A stretch of DNA of 39,141 nt from Deltaproteobacteria bacterium (GCA_016219185.1 JACRBZ010000090.1:1-39141), one strand, 5' to 3'; positions 16,225 through 25,719 are shown, counted from the stretch's first letter. A program made the numbers and translations. Notes: generated by a model from the sequence alone, not told the origin.

Positions 16225-18462
16225 TTAGGCTTTACTCAGTTTTGCCCTGATTCCCCAGGCGGCATCCAGACCGGAAACAGGGTCCTGAACCGGGCCGATC
16301 AGTCGATTCACGTTAATCCCCTTATCCGCGATATAACCGTCATAAGCGGCATGTCCAAGTCCTCTGGGAAGCGCCACCATGCCCGGCATGATGCCTTCTT
16401 CCAGATGCACCCTGACCCTGGCCTGACCTCGGGGAGTTTGCAGCAGCACGGCATCGCCCTCGGACAACTGGTTTGACTGCGCCGTTTTGGGATTGATTTC
16501 GACAAAGCAGTCGTTTTGCTTCAGGATCGTATCTTCGACGGTTTTCGTCAAAAACGGCGGATTCGCAATGTACCCGCTGTACAGCCGCATGGTTTCGTAG
16601 GGGATGAGCAGCAGCGGAAAGGTTGAATCACCCTCGATCTTGACCGGCACGAATCCGGGAGAAGCCTCGGCAGGTGAAAATTGAAATTTTCCCGAAGGCG
16701 TCTTGAAAGCCGCCTTCCAATCGGGCATGGCGGTTTCCGAGTCGGTCCAAAAACCCTTTTTCTGAAGGGTTTTCATCTTATCTCCCATGGCCTGCTCGAA
16801 ACAGGCTTCAAAATTATCCCACGGAAAAGCCTCGGCGACCCCGCCGCCCAGCTCTTTTGCCAGGAGGATCAATGTGTCGCCGGCGTGTTTGGTATTGAAC
16901 TGGGGTTTAAAGACCGGTTTTGACAACCCGATAACGGGCCTGGGAAAACCGACCGGGGTCGGAACGTCTTCCAGGCGTTCCAGATAAATGTGATTGGGCA
17001 GAACAAGATCCGCATACAGAGCGGTCTCATCCATGAAAGAGGACAGGCTGACCACAAAAGGGATTTTATCAAAAGCCTCCTTTACGGTTTTGGAATCCGC
17101 CAGCGTGTAGAGGGGATTGGCTTCGAGGCAGAACAAGGCATTCAGCGAATACCCTTTGCCGGAGAGAATCGCGGAAGGAAGCTGATTTAAAAGACTTTCG
17201 GTATGGTGAAGAGCGGCATCCAGCCGAGGCTGATTCATGCCGGCCAGGGCAAGCGGATCCATTGCGACCTCGGCCCATCCCTGAACACCCGTTTCAGGCA
17301 TGGAACATACGCCGCCTTTCCGGCTGACGCTCCCCACCAGTGCGTTCAGCGCATGCACGGCCATGGCTTCGCTCAAGCTTCCGGGAACCTTCCCCTGACC
17401 TCTTCCGCAGAGGGCCAGCGGTGCCCCGGCCTTGGCAAATTCGCGCGCCAGAAGAATGATCGCAGAAGGATCCATGCCGGTAAGCCTGGCAACGGCTTCC
17501 GGGCTGTAGTCTTCCAGAACCGTCTGTTTGAATCCTTTTTTCATCTCCCCCTTGTCCGTGACAAAGCTCTCGAACCCGTAGGCGTAATTATCCACAAAAT
17601 CTTTGTTGTAGAGCATTTCCTTGATCAGGACATGGGCAACCCCCAGGGCCAGGGCCGCTTCGGTGCCGGGATTGACGGCAATCCAGCGATCCGATTTTGC
17701 GGCGGTCCGGGACAGGCGCGGTTCGATTTGAATCACCCGCGCCTTGGCTTTTTTCCAGCCGGAGTTGGCTTTAAACATCCGGACCGGCGATCCCCAGCCA
17801 TCCAGGAGTCCGCTGCCGAAACTCAGGATAAAGTCGGCATTTTCCAAATCAAAGCCCGGGGCCGCGGAAACGCCGTTCATATGCTGCAAGGCCAGTTGAT
17901 ACGTATCCGCACTGGAAGGGGAATAGAAGAAATTGGGAGAACCATAGGCTGTCAGAAAGCGTTTGAAAAGCTGGGATACGGTTCCCCGGCCTGACCCGGC
18001 GATTCCGGCGATGGTATGGGCGTTTCCACTGGCTCTGAGTCCATCCAGTTTTTCGGCGATTTCGGAGATCGCCTGTTCCCAGGGAATTTTTACCCACTGA
18101 CCCTCCCCTCTTTTCCCGACCCGTTTTAACGGCGTTTTTATCCGCGTGGGCCCATAAAGGAGCTGCAGGCCGGAAAGCCCGAGCGCACAAATCCCCCCCT
18201 GATTGACGGGGTGTCCTTTCATGCCCTCTATTTTTACCCCCCGGTCTTCAACCTTTCGGACGCTGATGCCGCATCCCCCCGGACAAAGCGTGCAAACGGA
18301 ATTGACATAGCTGGTCTCACCGATTTCCGGCACCGGCGTCCAGGGCCAGTTCTGAGTCCAGATGGACAGGTCATCCGTCAACTTCCAGGGTAGCGGTGAA
18401 AGGGCTGTTCCTGCTGCAACGCCAATGCCCAGCGATAAAAAGCTTCTTCGGTCTATTTTCAT
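16225..18462 (-). CDS. qrcB: Menaquinone reductase QrcB, molybdopterin-oxidoreductase-like subunit
   Basis: 745 residues. The N-terminus has a Tat motif, DRRSFLSLG, followed by a hydrophobic stretch, so the protein is exported folded. A [4Fe-4S] motif C57-x2-C60-x3-C64...C92 and molybdopterin-family folds follow. The frame is open to 18516, but AAGGGG sits seven bases before the ATG at 18462, placing the Tat signal at the very start; this start is preferred. In the Qrc complex studied in Desulfovibrio this subunit is reported to have lost the molybdenum cofactor and to act structurally or as an electron relay (from memory). It follows qrcA after 66 bases. Confidence 0.93.
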   Translation of the reverse strand: MKIDRRSFLSLGIGVAAGTALSPLPWKLTDDLSIWTQNWPWTPVPEIGETSYVNSVCTLCPGGCGISVRKVEDRGVKIEGMKGHPVNQGGICALGLSGLQLLYGPTRIKTPLKRVGKRGEGQWVKIPWEQAISEIAEKLDGLRASGNAHTIAGIAGSGRGTVSQLFKRFLTAYGSPNFFYSPSSADTYQLALQHMNGVSAAPGFDLENADFILSFGSGLLDGWGSPVRMFKANSGWKKAKARVIQIEPRLSRTAAKSDRWIAVNPGTEAALALGVAHVLIKEMLYNKDFVDNYAYGFESFVTDKGEMKKGFKQTVLEDYSPEAVARLTGMDPSAIILLAREFAKAGAPLALCGRGQGKVPGSLSEAMAVHALNALVGSVSRKGGVCSMPETGVQGWAEVAMDPLALAGMNQPRLDAALHHTESLLNQLPSAILSGKGYSLNALFCLEANPLYTLADSKTVKEAFDKIPFVVSLSSFMDETALYADLVLPNHIYLERLEDVPTPVGFPRPVIGLSKPVFKPQFNTKHAGDTLILLAKELGGGVAEAFPWDNFEACFEQAMGDKMKTLQKKGFWTDSETAMPDWKAAFKTPSGKFQFSPAEASPGFVPVKIEGDSTFPLLLIPYETMRLYSGYIANPPFLTKTVEDTILKQNDCFVEINPKTAQSNQLSEGDAVLLQTPRGQARVRVHLEEGIMPGMVALPRGLGHAAYDGYIADKGINVNRLIGPVQDPVSGLDAAWGIRAKLSKA

Positions 18463-18508
18463 AGAATTTCCCCTTAACCTGAATACCGTATTACATAATA
18501 TGTTGGAT

Positions 18509-18523
18509 AGGGCCAAAGGCCCT
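18509..18523 (-). promoter_or_regulatory. Intercistronic hairpin between qrcA and qrcB
   Basis: On the minus strand AGGGCC-TTT-GGCCCT forms a compact six-pair GC-rich stem five bases after the qrcA stop. No T tract follows, so it is more likely an mRNA processing or stabilising element than a terminator. It could raise the level of the qrcA message relative to the rest. Confidence 0.5.
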
Positions 18524-18528
18524 GTCTT

Positions 18529-19221
18529 TTATTTATGACAGACAAAACACCCTTCTTTCTGAGTCTGAACACTGCCCAGCAACACTTTTTCCTTTTGGTG
18601 GCACTCGGAGCAGTCGTCCATTTTCATGCGATCCCAGGTGTTTTTCTTAAACCCGGCGATATTCTCTCCCCAGATGTCCCGGCTGTAGCCCGTGATCCGG
18701 TTCTGCTGATAAGGCTTCATATGTTCGGATTCGCCGATGGATCCGTGGCAGGTCGCGCAGTCCATTTTTGCGGATTTCACGTGAGCGGCATGAGAGAAAA
18801 AGACGCATTCCGGCTGTCTGGCATAAACCAGCCAGGGTACTTCAATCTTTTTCTTCACATACTGCTCCACAAACCTGGTTTCTTCAGGGTCACTGCCTTG
18901 AGCCTCTTCATGGCATTCGATGCACTGAGCAAGCTTGGGTACTCCGGAATAACTGCCGTCTTCACGAAAAAAATGGCAGCTTTCACAGCCGTTGCTCACA
19001 AGACCGCCATGAAGGGTATGGTTGAAATCAATGGGCTGTTTTTTTTGAGAATACAGCACCTTGGGGAAGAGCACCCACCCCACGATCAGACTTGCCACAA
19101 GCCCGATAAAGAAGAACAAAATGATGACGCCTCCTGATCCCTCATTTTCCCCGCCTTGCCCATGTGTTGAGGAAACCGCCTTTTCCGAAACCGCTTGAGC
19201 CTTGTCATCTAGTTTACTCAT
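18529..19221 (-). CDS. qrcA: Menaquinone reductase QrcA, membrane-anchored multiheme cytochrome c
   Basis: 230 residues. One N-terminal transmembrane helix (about 30-53) holds a periplasmic domain with five CxxCH haem-binding motifs: C79-H83 (CESCH), C100-H104 (CIECH), C155-H159 (CATCH), C204-H208 (CSECH) and C225-H229 (CFVCH). Paired distal histidines are seen in FNHTLH and FSHAAH, as in class III cytochromes. It receives electrons from periplasmic type I cytochrome c3. It is the first gene of the qrc operon. The Desulfovibrio protein is described as carrying six haems; only five canonical sites are visible here. Confidence 0.92.
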   Translation of the reverse strand: MSKLDDKAQAVSEKAVSSTHGQGGENEGSGGVIILFFFIGLVASLIVGWVLFPKVLYSQKKQPIDFNHTLHGGLVSNGCESCHFFREDGSYSGVPKLAQCIECHEEAQGSDPEETRFVEQYVKKKIEVPWLVYARQPECVFFSHAAHVKSAKMDCATCHGSIGESEHMKPYQQNRITGYSRDIWGENIAGFKKNTWDRMKMDDCSECHQKEKVLLGSVQTQKEGCFVCHK

Positions 19222-19353
19222 GGAAACCCCGTCTGTCGCTGATAATTATGTGGGTATGGAATACCGATAATCTAACAATATTAAGATATTAATCATAATT
19301 GCCGCAAAAGTGTAAACCACCGCAACAATACATTTTCGTGTTAAATCTGATAT

Positions 19354-19382
19354 TCTGTATCGAGGGAAGTTTTTTTTGTCAA
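19354..19382 (-). promoter_or_regulatory. Candidate promoter of the qrc operon
   Basis: On the minus strand a perfect TTGACA (19382-19377), a 17-base spacer and TACAGA (19359-19354). It lies eight bases after the resC stop and leaves a leader of about 125 bases before qrcA. The leader is AT-rich with no obvious terminator. Confidence 0.45.
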
Positions 19383-19389
19383 GAAAAAA

Positions 19390-20235
19390 TCATCGGCCCA
19401 TGGCTCCGTAACTGTGAAGGCCGGGCAGAAGATTCACTCCGAAATACGTAAACAGCACCGCGGCGAAACCCGCCACTGAAAGGTATGCGATCCGCCTGCC
19501 GTGCCATCCGCGCGTCAACCTGGCATGAAGAAGCGTGGCGTAAATAAACCAGGTGATCAGAGACCAGGTTTCCTTGGGATCCCATCCCCAGTATCTGCCC
19601 CAGGCGGAATTGGCCCAGACAGCGCCGGTGATGATTCCCACGGTCAGAAACAGAAATCCGAACATGACCATCTGATGGCTCAGCTCGTCCAGCACCCCGG
19701 TTTTGGGAAAACGCTCCAGCAGCGGGCTTTTTCCTTCCACATCCTTATCCTTGATCAGATACATGATGCTGAGGCCAAAGGCAACGGCAAATGCGGCATA
19801 ACCGATAAAGCAGGCAACGACATGAGCGATCAGCCAGTTGCTTTTCAGGGCCGGCAAAAGGGGCTGAATCCGGTCGGTGATATTGGGAGAAAGCGACGCG
19901 TAAGCCATTGCCAGAAAAGGAAAGGGCATGGCAAATGCGCCGATAATCCGGTTGTGATATTTTTTTTCGATCACCAGATAAACAGCGGCAAGGGTTCCGG
20001 AGAAAAATATCAGGGATTCGTAGAGGTTGGAAAGCGGGGCATGGCCATACCCGAGTTTATAGGATTCCATCCATCGCATCGCAATGCCGGTGATATTTCC
20101 CGTCAAACCGGCAAAAACAACCCAGGTGGCCAGCCTGGCGGGCTCCGGCTTCTTGAATATCCATGAAGCCACATACAGGAATGCGGCGAAACCATAAACA
20201 AATGTAACGACAGAAAGGATTCCGGAACTGTTCAT
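19390..20235 (-). CDS. ccsA: Cytochrome c biogenesis protein ResC/CcsA (System II haem handling)
   Basis: 281 residues with about eight transmembrane helices. The haem-binding WWD signature is present as WGRYWGWDPKETWSLITW near residue 210-227, with histidines in neighbouring helices (YGHAP at about residue 75 and LLHARL after the WWD segment). With ResB it forms the cytochrome c synthetase that moves haem across the membrane and attaches it to CxxCH motifs. It follows resB and precedes the multihaem qrcA, so the maturation machinery sits next to a client. The gap to resB is 56 bases. Confidence 0.92.
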   Translation of the reverse strand: MNSSGILSVVTFVYGFAAFLYVASWIFKKPEPARLATWVVFAGLTGNITGIAMRWMESYKLGYGHAPLSNLYESLIFFSGTLAAVYLVIEKKYHNRIIGAFAMPFPFLAMAYASLSPNITDRIQPLLPALKSNWLIAHVVACFIGYAAFAVAFGLSIMYLIKDKDVEGKSPLLERFPKTGVLDELSHQMVMFGFLFLTVGIITGAVWANSAWGRYWGWDPKETWSLITWFIYATLLHARLTRGWHGRRIAYLSVAGFAAVLFTYFGVNLLPGLHSYGAMGR

Positions 20236-20291
20236 CGTATTTCCTTTATCATTTTCGGTTCAAACATTAATAGTCAAGACAGAAAGGGTTG

Positions 20292-21650
20292 TCAGGATTT
20301 ATTTTCAGTCTGCGCTATCTCCGCGGCGATCGCATCAACCTTTTTCTGAATGTCGATTTTATTTTTATTGGCAACTCCCCGAACCGTGACACTGGAGATT
20401 TTTCCATCGGTAAGCGCCTCAATGCAAATCTGCTGATGGGACATAAAAAATGTGACGATGCACCCGGCGATCATGAGAAGAAACCCGGTATAAACCACCC
20501 AGACTCCCGGATCGCTGGTGACCTGAAGGCCGGTGTAATATCGGGTTTCTGTTTCAGCGATCGCAACGATGACATCGCCTTTTCTCATCCGGTCGAAACT
20601 GGGGAATTTTACCGGAAGGACGACTTCAACGGAATCCCCGTTCGGGGACTTCAACATGCCGACAAAGGCATCCCCGATCGAATGGCCTTTAAACAGATGA
20701 TCCCGGTTAAAGGCCGTAATCGTGAATGATCCCAATCCTTCCGGAATTGTCACCGTCTGACCCGGCGCGATCTTTTCCTTGTATTCCATTCCGGTTGCCC
20801 GGCTCGTGAAGCTTAAAACCAGATTCTGGGAAGGCAGGTTTCCGTAGCTGGACTGAAACAGGTTGATGCCCTTGTATCGCAGGGGATCATTGACGATGAT
20901 ATCGCGGGTCAGCACCGGCGTTCCTTTTTCCAGAATCGTTAACGTGGACCGGTATTCGCTGGGCGCGCCCGAATCATAAAAACTGACCGAAAATTTATCG
21001 CACCGGATCTCGAAATCAAGGGGGATCGACTTGCCGGAATTGCTCAACCGGATCGCTTTGACGGTTTCACCTTCCGGAATGTTGGCCGACCCGTCGAATC
21101 CCCAGAACGAGCCGATCAGGCCGCCTGCCAGCAAAAAGACCACGCTCAGATGAACGACGTAAACTCCCAGACGGGTCCAGCGCCCTTTTTCGCTCCACAG
21201 GAAATAACCGTCCCGGGCCTGTTCAAACCGAACCCGGCCCACGCTCCGGGACAATACTTTTTCAAGGAGAGACTGCGCCTGGTCCGGGGAAGAGACCTCA
21301 ACCTGCCGCTGGCAAGTCGTATTCAGAAACCGTGAAGGCTTGAACACCAGCGGTTTGGCAACGATCTTCCATGTCGTGGGCAGACGGTCCACCGAGCAGA
21401 CAATGATGTTCAGGGTCAAAAGCACCAGCAACAACTGAAACCACCAGGAATGATACATGTCGAACATGTCGAGGACGGAAAACAGACGAACCATGTTCCG
21501 GCCATAGGTTTGCACATATGCTTCAGTACTCTGATTCTGGGGAATCACCGTTCCAATGACGGAAGTTGCAGCCAGCGTCAGAAGGATCGTAACAGTCAGT
21601 CGAACCGATGCGAAAAATTTAAATATCGGGGAATGCTGCCTGGAATTCAT
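20292..21650 (-). CDS. resB: Cytochrome c biogenesis protein ResB/CcsB
   Basis: 452 residues. The ResB hallmark start FFASVRLTVTILLTLAATSV is followed by GTVIPQN, then further transmembrane helices, a large periplasmic domain and a last helix near the C-terminus. The frame is open to 21767, but GGAG lies close before the ATG at 21650 and that start puts the ResB motif at residue 11, so it is preferred. Partner of ResC in System II cytochrome c maturation. The leader at 21685-21739 can form two mutually exclusive hairpins. Confidence 0.92.
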   Translation of the reverse strand: MNSRQHSPIFKFFASVRLTVTILLTLAATSVIGTVIPQNQSTEAYVQTYGRNMVRLFSVLDMFDMYHSWWFQLLLVLLTLNIIVCSVDRLPTTWKIVAKPLVFKPSRFLNTTCQRQVEVSSPDQAQSLLEKVLSRSVGRVRFEQARDGYFLWSEKGRWTRLGVYVVHLSVVFLLAGGLIGSFWGFDGSANIPEGETVKAIRLSNSGKSIPLDFEIRCDKFSVSFYDSGAPSEYRSTLTILEKGTPVLTRDIIVNDPLRYKGINLFQSSYGNLPSQNLVLSFTSRATGMEYKEKIAPGQTVTIPEGLGSFTITAFNRDHLFKGHSIGDAFVGMLKSPNGDSVEVVLPVKFPSFDRMRKGDVIVAIAETETRYYTGLQVTSDPGVWVVYTGFLLMIAGCIVTFFMSHQQICIEALTDGKISSVTVRGVANKNKIDIQKKVDAIAAEIAQTENKS

Positions 21651-21684
21651 TCTTTCTCCAATATGGGTTAGGTTATCGGGTAAA

Positions 21685-21739
21685 GGCAATGGGCGCTGAT
21701 AAGCGCTATTGCCACGGCAAGCCTTATTCCTGTGGCAAT
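21685..21739 (-). promoter_or_regulatory. Leader of resB with alternative hairpins
   Basis: On the minus strand ATTGCCAC (21739-21732) pairs perfectly with GTGGCAAT (21715-21708). The GGCAAT part of that second arm can instead pair with a downstream ATTGCC (21690-21685), with inner GCGC/GCGC pairing. The two stems exclude each other, as in attenuators. Neither is followed by a clear T tract. The pairing is seen; regulation is inference. Confidence 0.35.
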
Positions 21740-21774
21740 TATTATCAAAATATATAGCCGGAAACAAGGCGGAA

Positions 21775-24720
21775 TCATTCCTGTTTTAACGATTTTTCCG
21801 GCTGAATGACAATGACGGCGGCTTTGGACTGGCCCATGTATTTTTGGGCCAGATGGTGCAGATCCATTGATGAAACCGCTGCATAGTCTTTTTGTATCGT
21901 CCGGCTCCAGTCAATCTGCTGGGGATGTCCGGCGCAGCCGGTCAGAACGGAATTCACCCAGTAATCATTGGTTCGTATCAAATCTTTAATGCCGGTCAGT
22001 ACCGGATCCAGAGAGCGGTGCAATTCATCATCCGGCACGGGTTTCTCGGAAAGAGCGGCGGCAATGGATTGGACTTCTTGGATCACCCGCTTCTCGTCCC
22101 CAGGCTTGACCGTGATCATGGTTTGAAACACGCCGTATTCGGGATATGCCCGGCTGGGATGATTGAATGCCATCGGCGAGTAGGCGGCCCCCAGCTTCTC
22201 CCGAACGCTTTGACGAAGCCGATCCGAAAACACCTCCGCGAGCACGGAAAGGCGCCGGGTCCTTTCAATATTCCAAAAATCTTCGGTCGGATAGGCCAAC
22301 ATCACAAGGGTTTTGGGAATATCCGTTTCAACCTGAAGATTCAAGGCGCCTCCTTCGGGAAATTTCGGGCTCGTAGCGGGCGGCTGCAGGAACCGGGTCG
22401 ATCTTACCGGAAGATTCCCCAGATATCTTGATGCCAAATCGATCACAACATTCACATCCATATCCCCGGCAATGGATATCTCAAGGGCGTCCTTTTCGAT
22501 GGCCGGCATTAACCAGGCCCTGACATCATCCAGCTTCAATTTCCGGAACGCTTCGAATTCCGGAAGACCGAAGCGGGAATCTCCGCCCGCAAGAAACCGG
22601 CGGGCTTGAAGCTTTGCCATGCCGTCAACCGTCCGGGAAAACTCCAGATACTGCTGGGCAAATCTTTCCATGCACAGGGCATAGGCATCCTGCCGAAGTC
22701 CGGCATCCAGAATATGGGCATAAAGCAGTTGAAACAGCAGCGGAATTTCATCGGAAACCGATGATGCCTTGAACATAAACCGATCTTCGCCAACACTGAA
22801 ACGGATCCGGGTATTTTTACCGGCAAGTGCCCGGTCCAGCTCTTCCCGGGTCAGCCCACCCAATCCGCTTTCCTGGACCACTTCCGCGGTCAATTGGGAC
22901 AGACCGGGCTTATCCAGCGGTTCTGAAGCAGACCCGGAACCAAAAACCAGATTGGCCATCACCTGATTCTGTTTGAAATCGGTTTTTTTCAGATTCAGGC
23001 GAACGCCGTTTTCAAAATCCACCTGAATGATTCCCAGATCGGCAATTTCACGGCGGCCGCGAATCGGCCCCGATACATCCGGCACGGGAAGATAAGGAAA
23101 CGAGACCGGGCGATATGCCACCGGGGGGGACACGGCAATCCCATGGCTCTGATCCCAGGCAGTCAGGATCTGACGTTCGGGCGACAACCCGCCTGAAGCC
23201 GCCAGCTTGACATTTCCGGTCACCTCGATCAGACGGTGATCCCTGGACCAGACCGATTTCAGGGCATCCAGAATATCCTTGGCTGTCAGCGACTGAACAA
23301 AGGGGGCAAGAAGCGCCTTTCTCTGCGCCGGGGACTGCATGACCTGGTTTTGATCCAGGGATTCGATCAGTTGCCGGGCAATTGCCTGACTGTTTCGCGT
23401 GGAAGCTTTTTTCTCCAGATCCTCGAGACCGGACAGATAATCCGCCTTGACCCGGTCAACTTCGGATTCCGAAAATCCGTATTCCAGCACGCCGCGCAGT
23501 TGTTGTTCAATTACGGAAAGGGATTTTTGCCAGTATTCCGGATCGCTCTCAGCCGAGATTTCCGCAACATATACTTCTTTTAAAAATCGTCCCGAATGAA
23601 TACTGGCCGATGTAAATGGCGTTCCCGGTTTTTGAATCAACGCATTCAGCCGGTTTTGCATGATATCATCCGCCAGATTTTTTAAAGCCTCATCTTTTTG
23701 AAGCCGAATCGCGTCCGGTTGAACTTTTTCCCGATAAAGGGTTCCGATGCTGACGGAAGCGGTTCCGGATTCCGCCTCGTAATGATAAAACGCCTTGTCT
23801 CCCCGATGGTCGATGCTGCCGATATCTGGTTCGGGCACTGCCTTTTCCCGGACCGATAACGAAACAAACGCTTCTGAAATCAGGCTGGCGCAGACCGCCG
23901 GATCCAGATCGCCGACAGCAACCAGAATCATGGTTTCCGGCCGGTACCAGGTGTCATAAAACCGTTTCAGGGCAGCATGATCCGCTTTGTTTAACGTGTT
24001 TTCGTCCCCGATCGGAAGACGCCTTGAAATCAAGGCATCCGGAAATGAAAATTTCAGGGACGACTCGAAAGTCCGGTAGCTGGATGAGTCCCGCGTCCGT
24101 TTTTCAGCAAGCACGACTTTTCGTTCCCTGTCGATCTCTTCGGGCAGCAGCAGGGCGCCATCGGCAAAATCGCGCATCACTTTAAGGCCGTCCGCAAGGC
24201 TTTGCCGCGATCCATTCGGAAGCAGCACATCATAAACCGTATCCCTAAAACCTGTCCGGGCATTGGCATCGGCACCAAAATCCATGCCGATGCTCTGGAA
24301 ATACCGGATCAGATCACCGGGCTTGAAATGGGTGGTTCCGCAAAATTCCAGGTGCTCCAGAAAATGGGCGAATCCCTGCTGATCATCGGCTTCATTCAGG
24401 GAACCGGCCTGAACCACCAGATGCATGCTGACCCTGTCAAGCGGGGTTTTGTTCTTCATCAGGACATAACGGAATCCATTGGAAAGTTTTCCAAAGACAA
24501 GGTTTGGATCCGGCGAAAGATCGCTCTGTTCATGCGGCCAGGGGGGATAATTGGCTTCCTCTGCTGAAGCCAGGCCAATTCCTTCGGAAAAAGCCTTTCC
24601 TGAAAAAGCAAAGGGAATCATATCTGTTACGGACATCAGGACAACAAGGATTGCCATGGCCCATCCGGCAATTCCCGCCCGGAATGAAATCCCGACAGGC
24701 TCATGCAGCGACTGTTTCAT
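21775..24720 (-). CDS. M16-family zinc metallopeptidase (pitrilysin-like), membrane-anchored
   Basis: 981 residues with four M16 half-domains in one chain, like PqqL-type enzymes. The inverted zinc motif HFLEH is at about 119-123, with the distal Glu in VVLAEKRTRD. The N-terminus has one hydrophobic stretch (about 16-37), so the enzyme is exported or anchored facing the periplasm. The frame begins eight codons earlier, but GGAG lies eight bases before the ATG at 24720, which is therefore preferred. Probable role: degrading small proteins or signal peptides in the periplasm. It ends about 125 bases before resB and may be read into it, though a separate promoter is possible. Confidence 0.92.
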   Translation of the reverse strand: MKQSLHEPVGISFRAGIAGWAMAILVVLMSVTDMIPFAFSGKAFSEGIGLASAEEANYPPWPHEQSDLSPDPNLVFGKLSNGFRYVLMKNKTPLDRVSMHLVVQAGSLNEADDQQGFAHFLEHLEFCGTTHFKPGDLIRYFQSIGMDFGADANARTGFRDTVYDVLLPNGSRQSLADGLKVMRDFADGALLLPEEIDRERKVVLAEKRTRDSSSYRTFESSLKFSFPDALISRRLPIGDENTLNKADHAALKRFYDTWYRPETMILVAVGDLDPAVCASLISEAFVSLSVREKAVPEPDIGSIDHRGDKAFYHYEAESGTASVSIGTLYREKVQPDAIRLQKDEALKNLADDIMQNRLNALIQKPGTPFTSASIHSGRFLKEVYVAEISAESDPEYWQKSLSVIEQQLRGVLEYGFSESEVDRVKADYLSGLEDLEKKASTRNSQAIARQLIESLDQNQVMQSPAQRKALLAPFVQSLTAKDILDALKSVWSRDHRLIEVTGNVKLAASGGLSPERQILTAWDQSHGIAVSPPVAYRPVSFPYLPVPDVSGPIRGRREIADLGIIQVDFENGVRLNLKKTDFKQNQVMANLVFGSGSASEPLDKPGLSQLTAEVVQESGLGGLTREELDRALAGKNTRIRFSVGEDRFMFKASSVSDEIPLLFQLLYAHILDAGLRQDAYALCMERFAQQYLEFSRTVDGMAKLQARRFLAGGDSRFGLPEFEAFRKLKLDDVRAWLMPAIEKDALEISIAGDMDVNVVIDLASRYLGNLPVRSTRFLQPPATSPKFPEGGALNLQVETDIPKTLVMLAYPTEDFWNIERTRRLSVLAEVFSDRLRQSVREKLGAAYSPMAFNHPSRAYPEYGVFQTMITVKPGDEKRVIQEVQSIAAALSEKPVPDDELHRSLDPVLTGIKDLIRTNDYWVNSVLTGCAGHPQQIDWSRTIQKDYAAVSSMDLHHLAQKYMGQSKAAVIVIQPEKSLKQE

Positions 24721-25050
24721 CGATAACTCCAATTTATTAGACATGGTTAGAAAACAACATCATTCTGGAAACGACAGCTCCATCAAAATATAAATAAAAA
24801 TTAAACATGTATTCCGGATTGGCAATGATGATCCGGGAGGGTAAAAAAATCGATCATGGGCGAATCACTCCGTTTTTTTACGGGGACCCGGCCCGCTGAA
24901 CTCGGACCTTCCACATAAATATCATTGAACATTGCAACGTCTGTTGATATGATTTCTTGGATTGAGCTTGAATCATTTCTGAGGAACGATTCAAAACACT
25001 GATAATGGACGTTCGGATTTTTCCCAAAGACATACTTGCAGGAGATCATC
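24721..25050. other. Divergent intergenic region between the M16 peptidase and DUF47 genes
   Basis: 330 bases with no credible gene. It should hold the promoters for both divergent genes. Two symmetric structures are visible: TTGAATC/GATTCAA at 24968-24974 and 24988-24994 (13-base spacer), and a long imperfect inverted repeat at 24833-24849 and 24873-24891 with the perfect inner arms GTAAAAAAA/TTTTTTTAC. Confidence 0.5.
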
Positions 25051-25719
25051 ATGCGGTTGCCGTTTCCGTCATTTATTATGGCGCCCACTTTTTGCGGAAT
25101 TCAAGAACATGCTGAAAAAGTGAAAGAATGCGCCTGGATCTTTCAGCAGGCTATCGAGTGCCATCTGAACGCGCAATGTGAATTATTTGAAGCGCACAGA
25201 AATGAAGTCATCCGGATGGAAAGCGATGCCGATACCATAAAATATCGTATTCGGGCCTATCTTCCGCGCGAGATGCTGATGCCGGTGAACAAGGTCCTCC
25301 TGCTGAAGTATGTCAAGGAGCAGGATGGAATACTGGATGCCGTGGTCGGCGCTCTGGCCTGGATTTCATACCGGAACCGGGAATTCATTCCCGCCGATCT
25401 GCACAAGGATTTTTTTCTGCTGGTAGATGCCGTAATGGATCCGTTTGAAGAAATCAGCAGAATGGTTGCAGCGGCCATGAAATATTTTCAGCGATTTTCA
25501 GAAAACCGGCTGAACAAGGTCAAGGAAATCATCCGGGCCATTCGTCAGCAGGAACATGAGGCGGATAAGGTGGAAGAGATGATTATCCAGAAGGCGTTTG
25601 AATCCGTATCGGACCCGATATCCTTATTTCATATCATCCGGCTTGCGGAATCCATCGGCGCAATCGCGGATCATGCCGAAAATGCAGGGGAGATCATGCG
25701 GGCCATGCTGGCCAGGTAG
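25051..25719 (+). CDS. DUF47/TIGR00153 PhoU-like protein
   Basis: 222 residues, all helical. Typical wording includes ESDADTIKYRIRAYLPREML near residue 57, VKEQDGILDAV and a second metal-site-like QQEHEADKVEE near residue 173, as in PhoU-like bundles. Members usually accompany low-affinity PiT phosphate permeases or act in phosphate or cell-envelope control. No permease is present next to it here. AGGAG six bases before the ATG at 25051 fixes the start; an upstream TTG in frame (25036) is not supported. Confidence 0.85.
   Translation: MRLPFPSFIMAPTFCGIQEHAEKVKECAWIFQQAIECHLNAQCELFEAHRNEVIRMESDADTIKYRIRAYLPREMLMPVNKVLLLKYVKEQDGILDAVVGALAWISYRNREFIPADLHKDFFLLVDAVMDPFEEISRMVAAAMKYFQRFSENRLNKVKEIIRAIRQQEHEADKVEEMIIQKAFESVSDPISLFHIIRLAESIGAIADHAENAGEIMRAMLAR

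Noticed and set aside
18481..18516. N-terminal extension of qrcB (18 codons)
   Set aside because: It would place 18 residues before the Tat signal and uses a non-ATG start without a ribosome-binding site; the ATG at 18462 has AAGGGG at good spacing.
24833..24891. Long inverted repeat considered as a terminator of the M16 gene
   Set aside because: The M16 gene is transcribed away from this place, so a terminator for it would not be here.
24801..25088. 95-codon minus-strand frame next to DUF47
   Set aside because: It overlaps the start and ribosome-binding site of the DUF47 gene on the other strand, has no ribosome-binding site of its own and no recognisable sequence.
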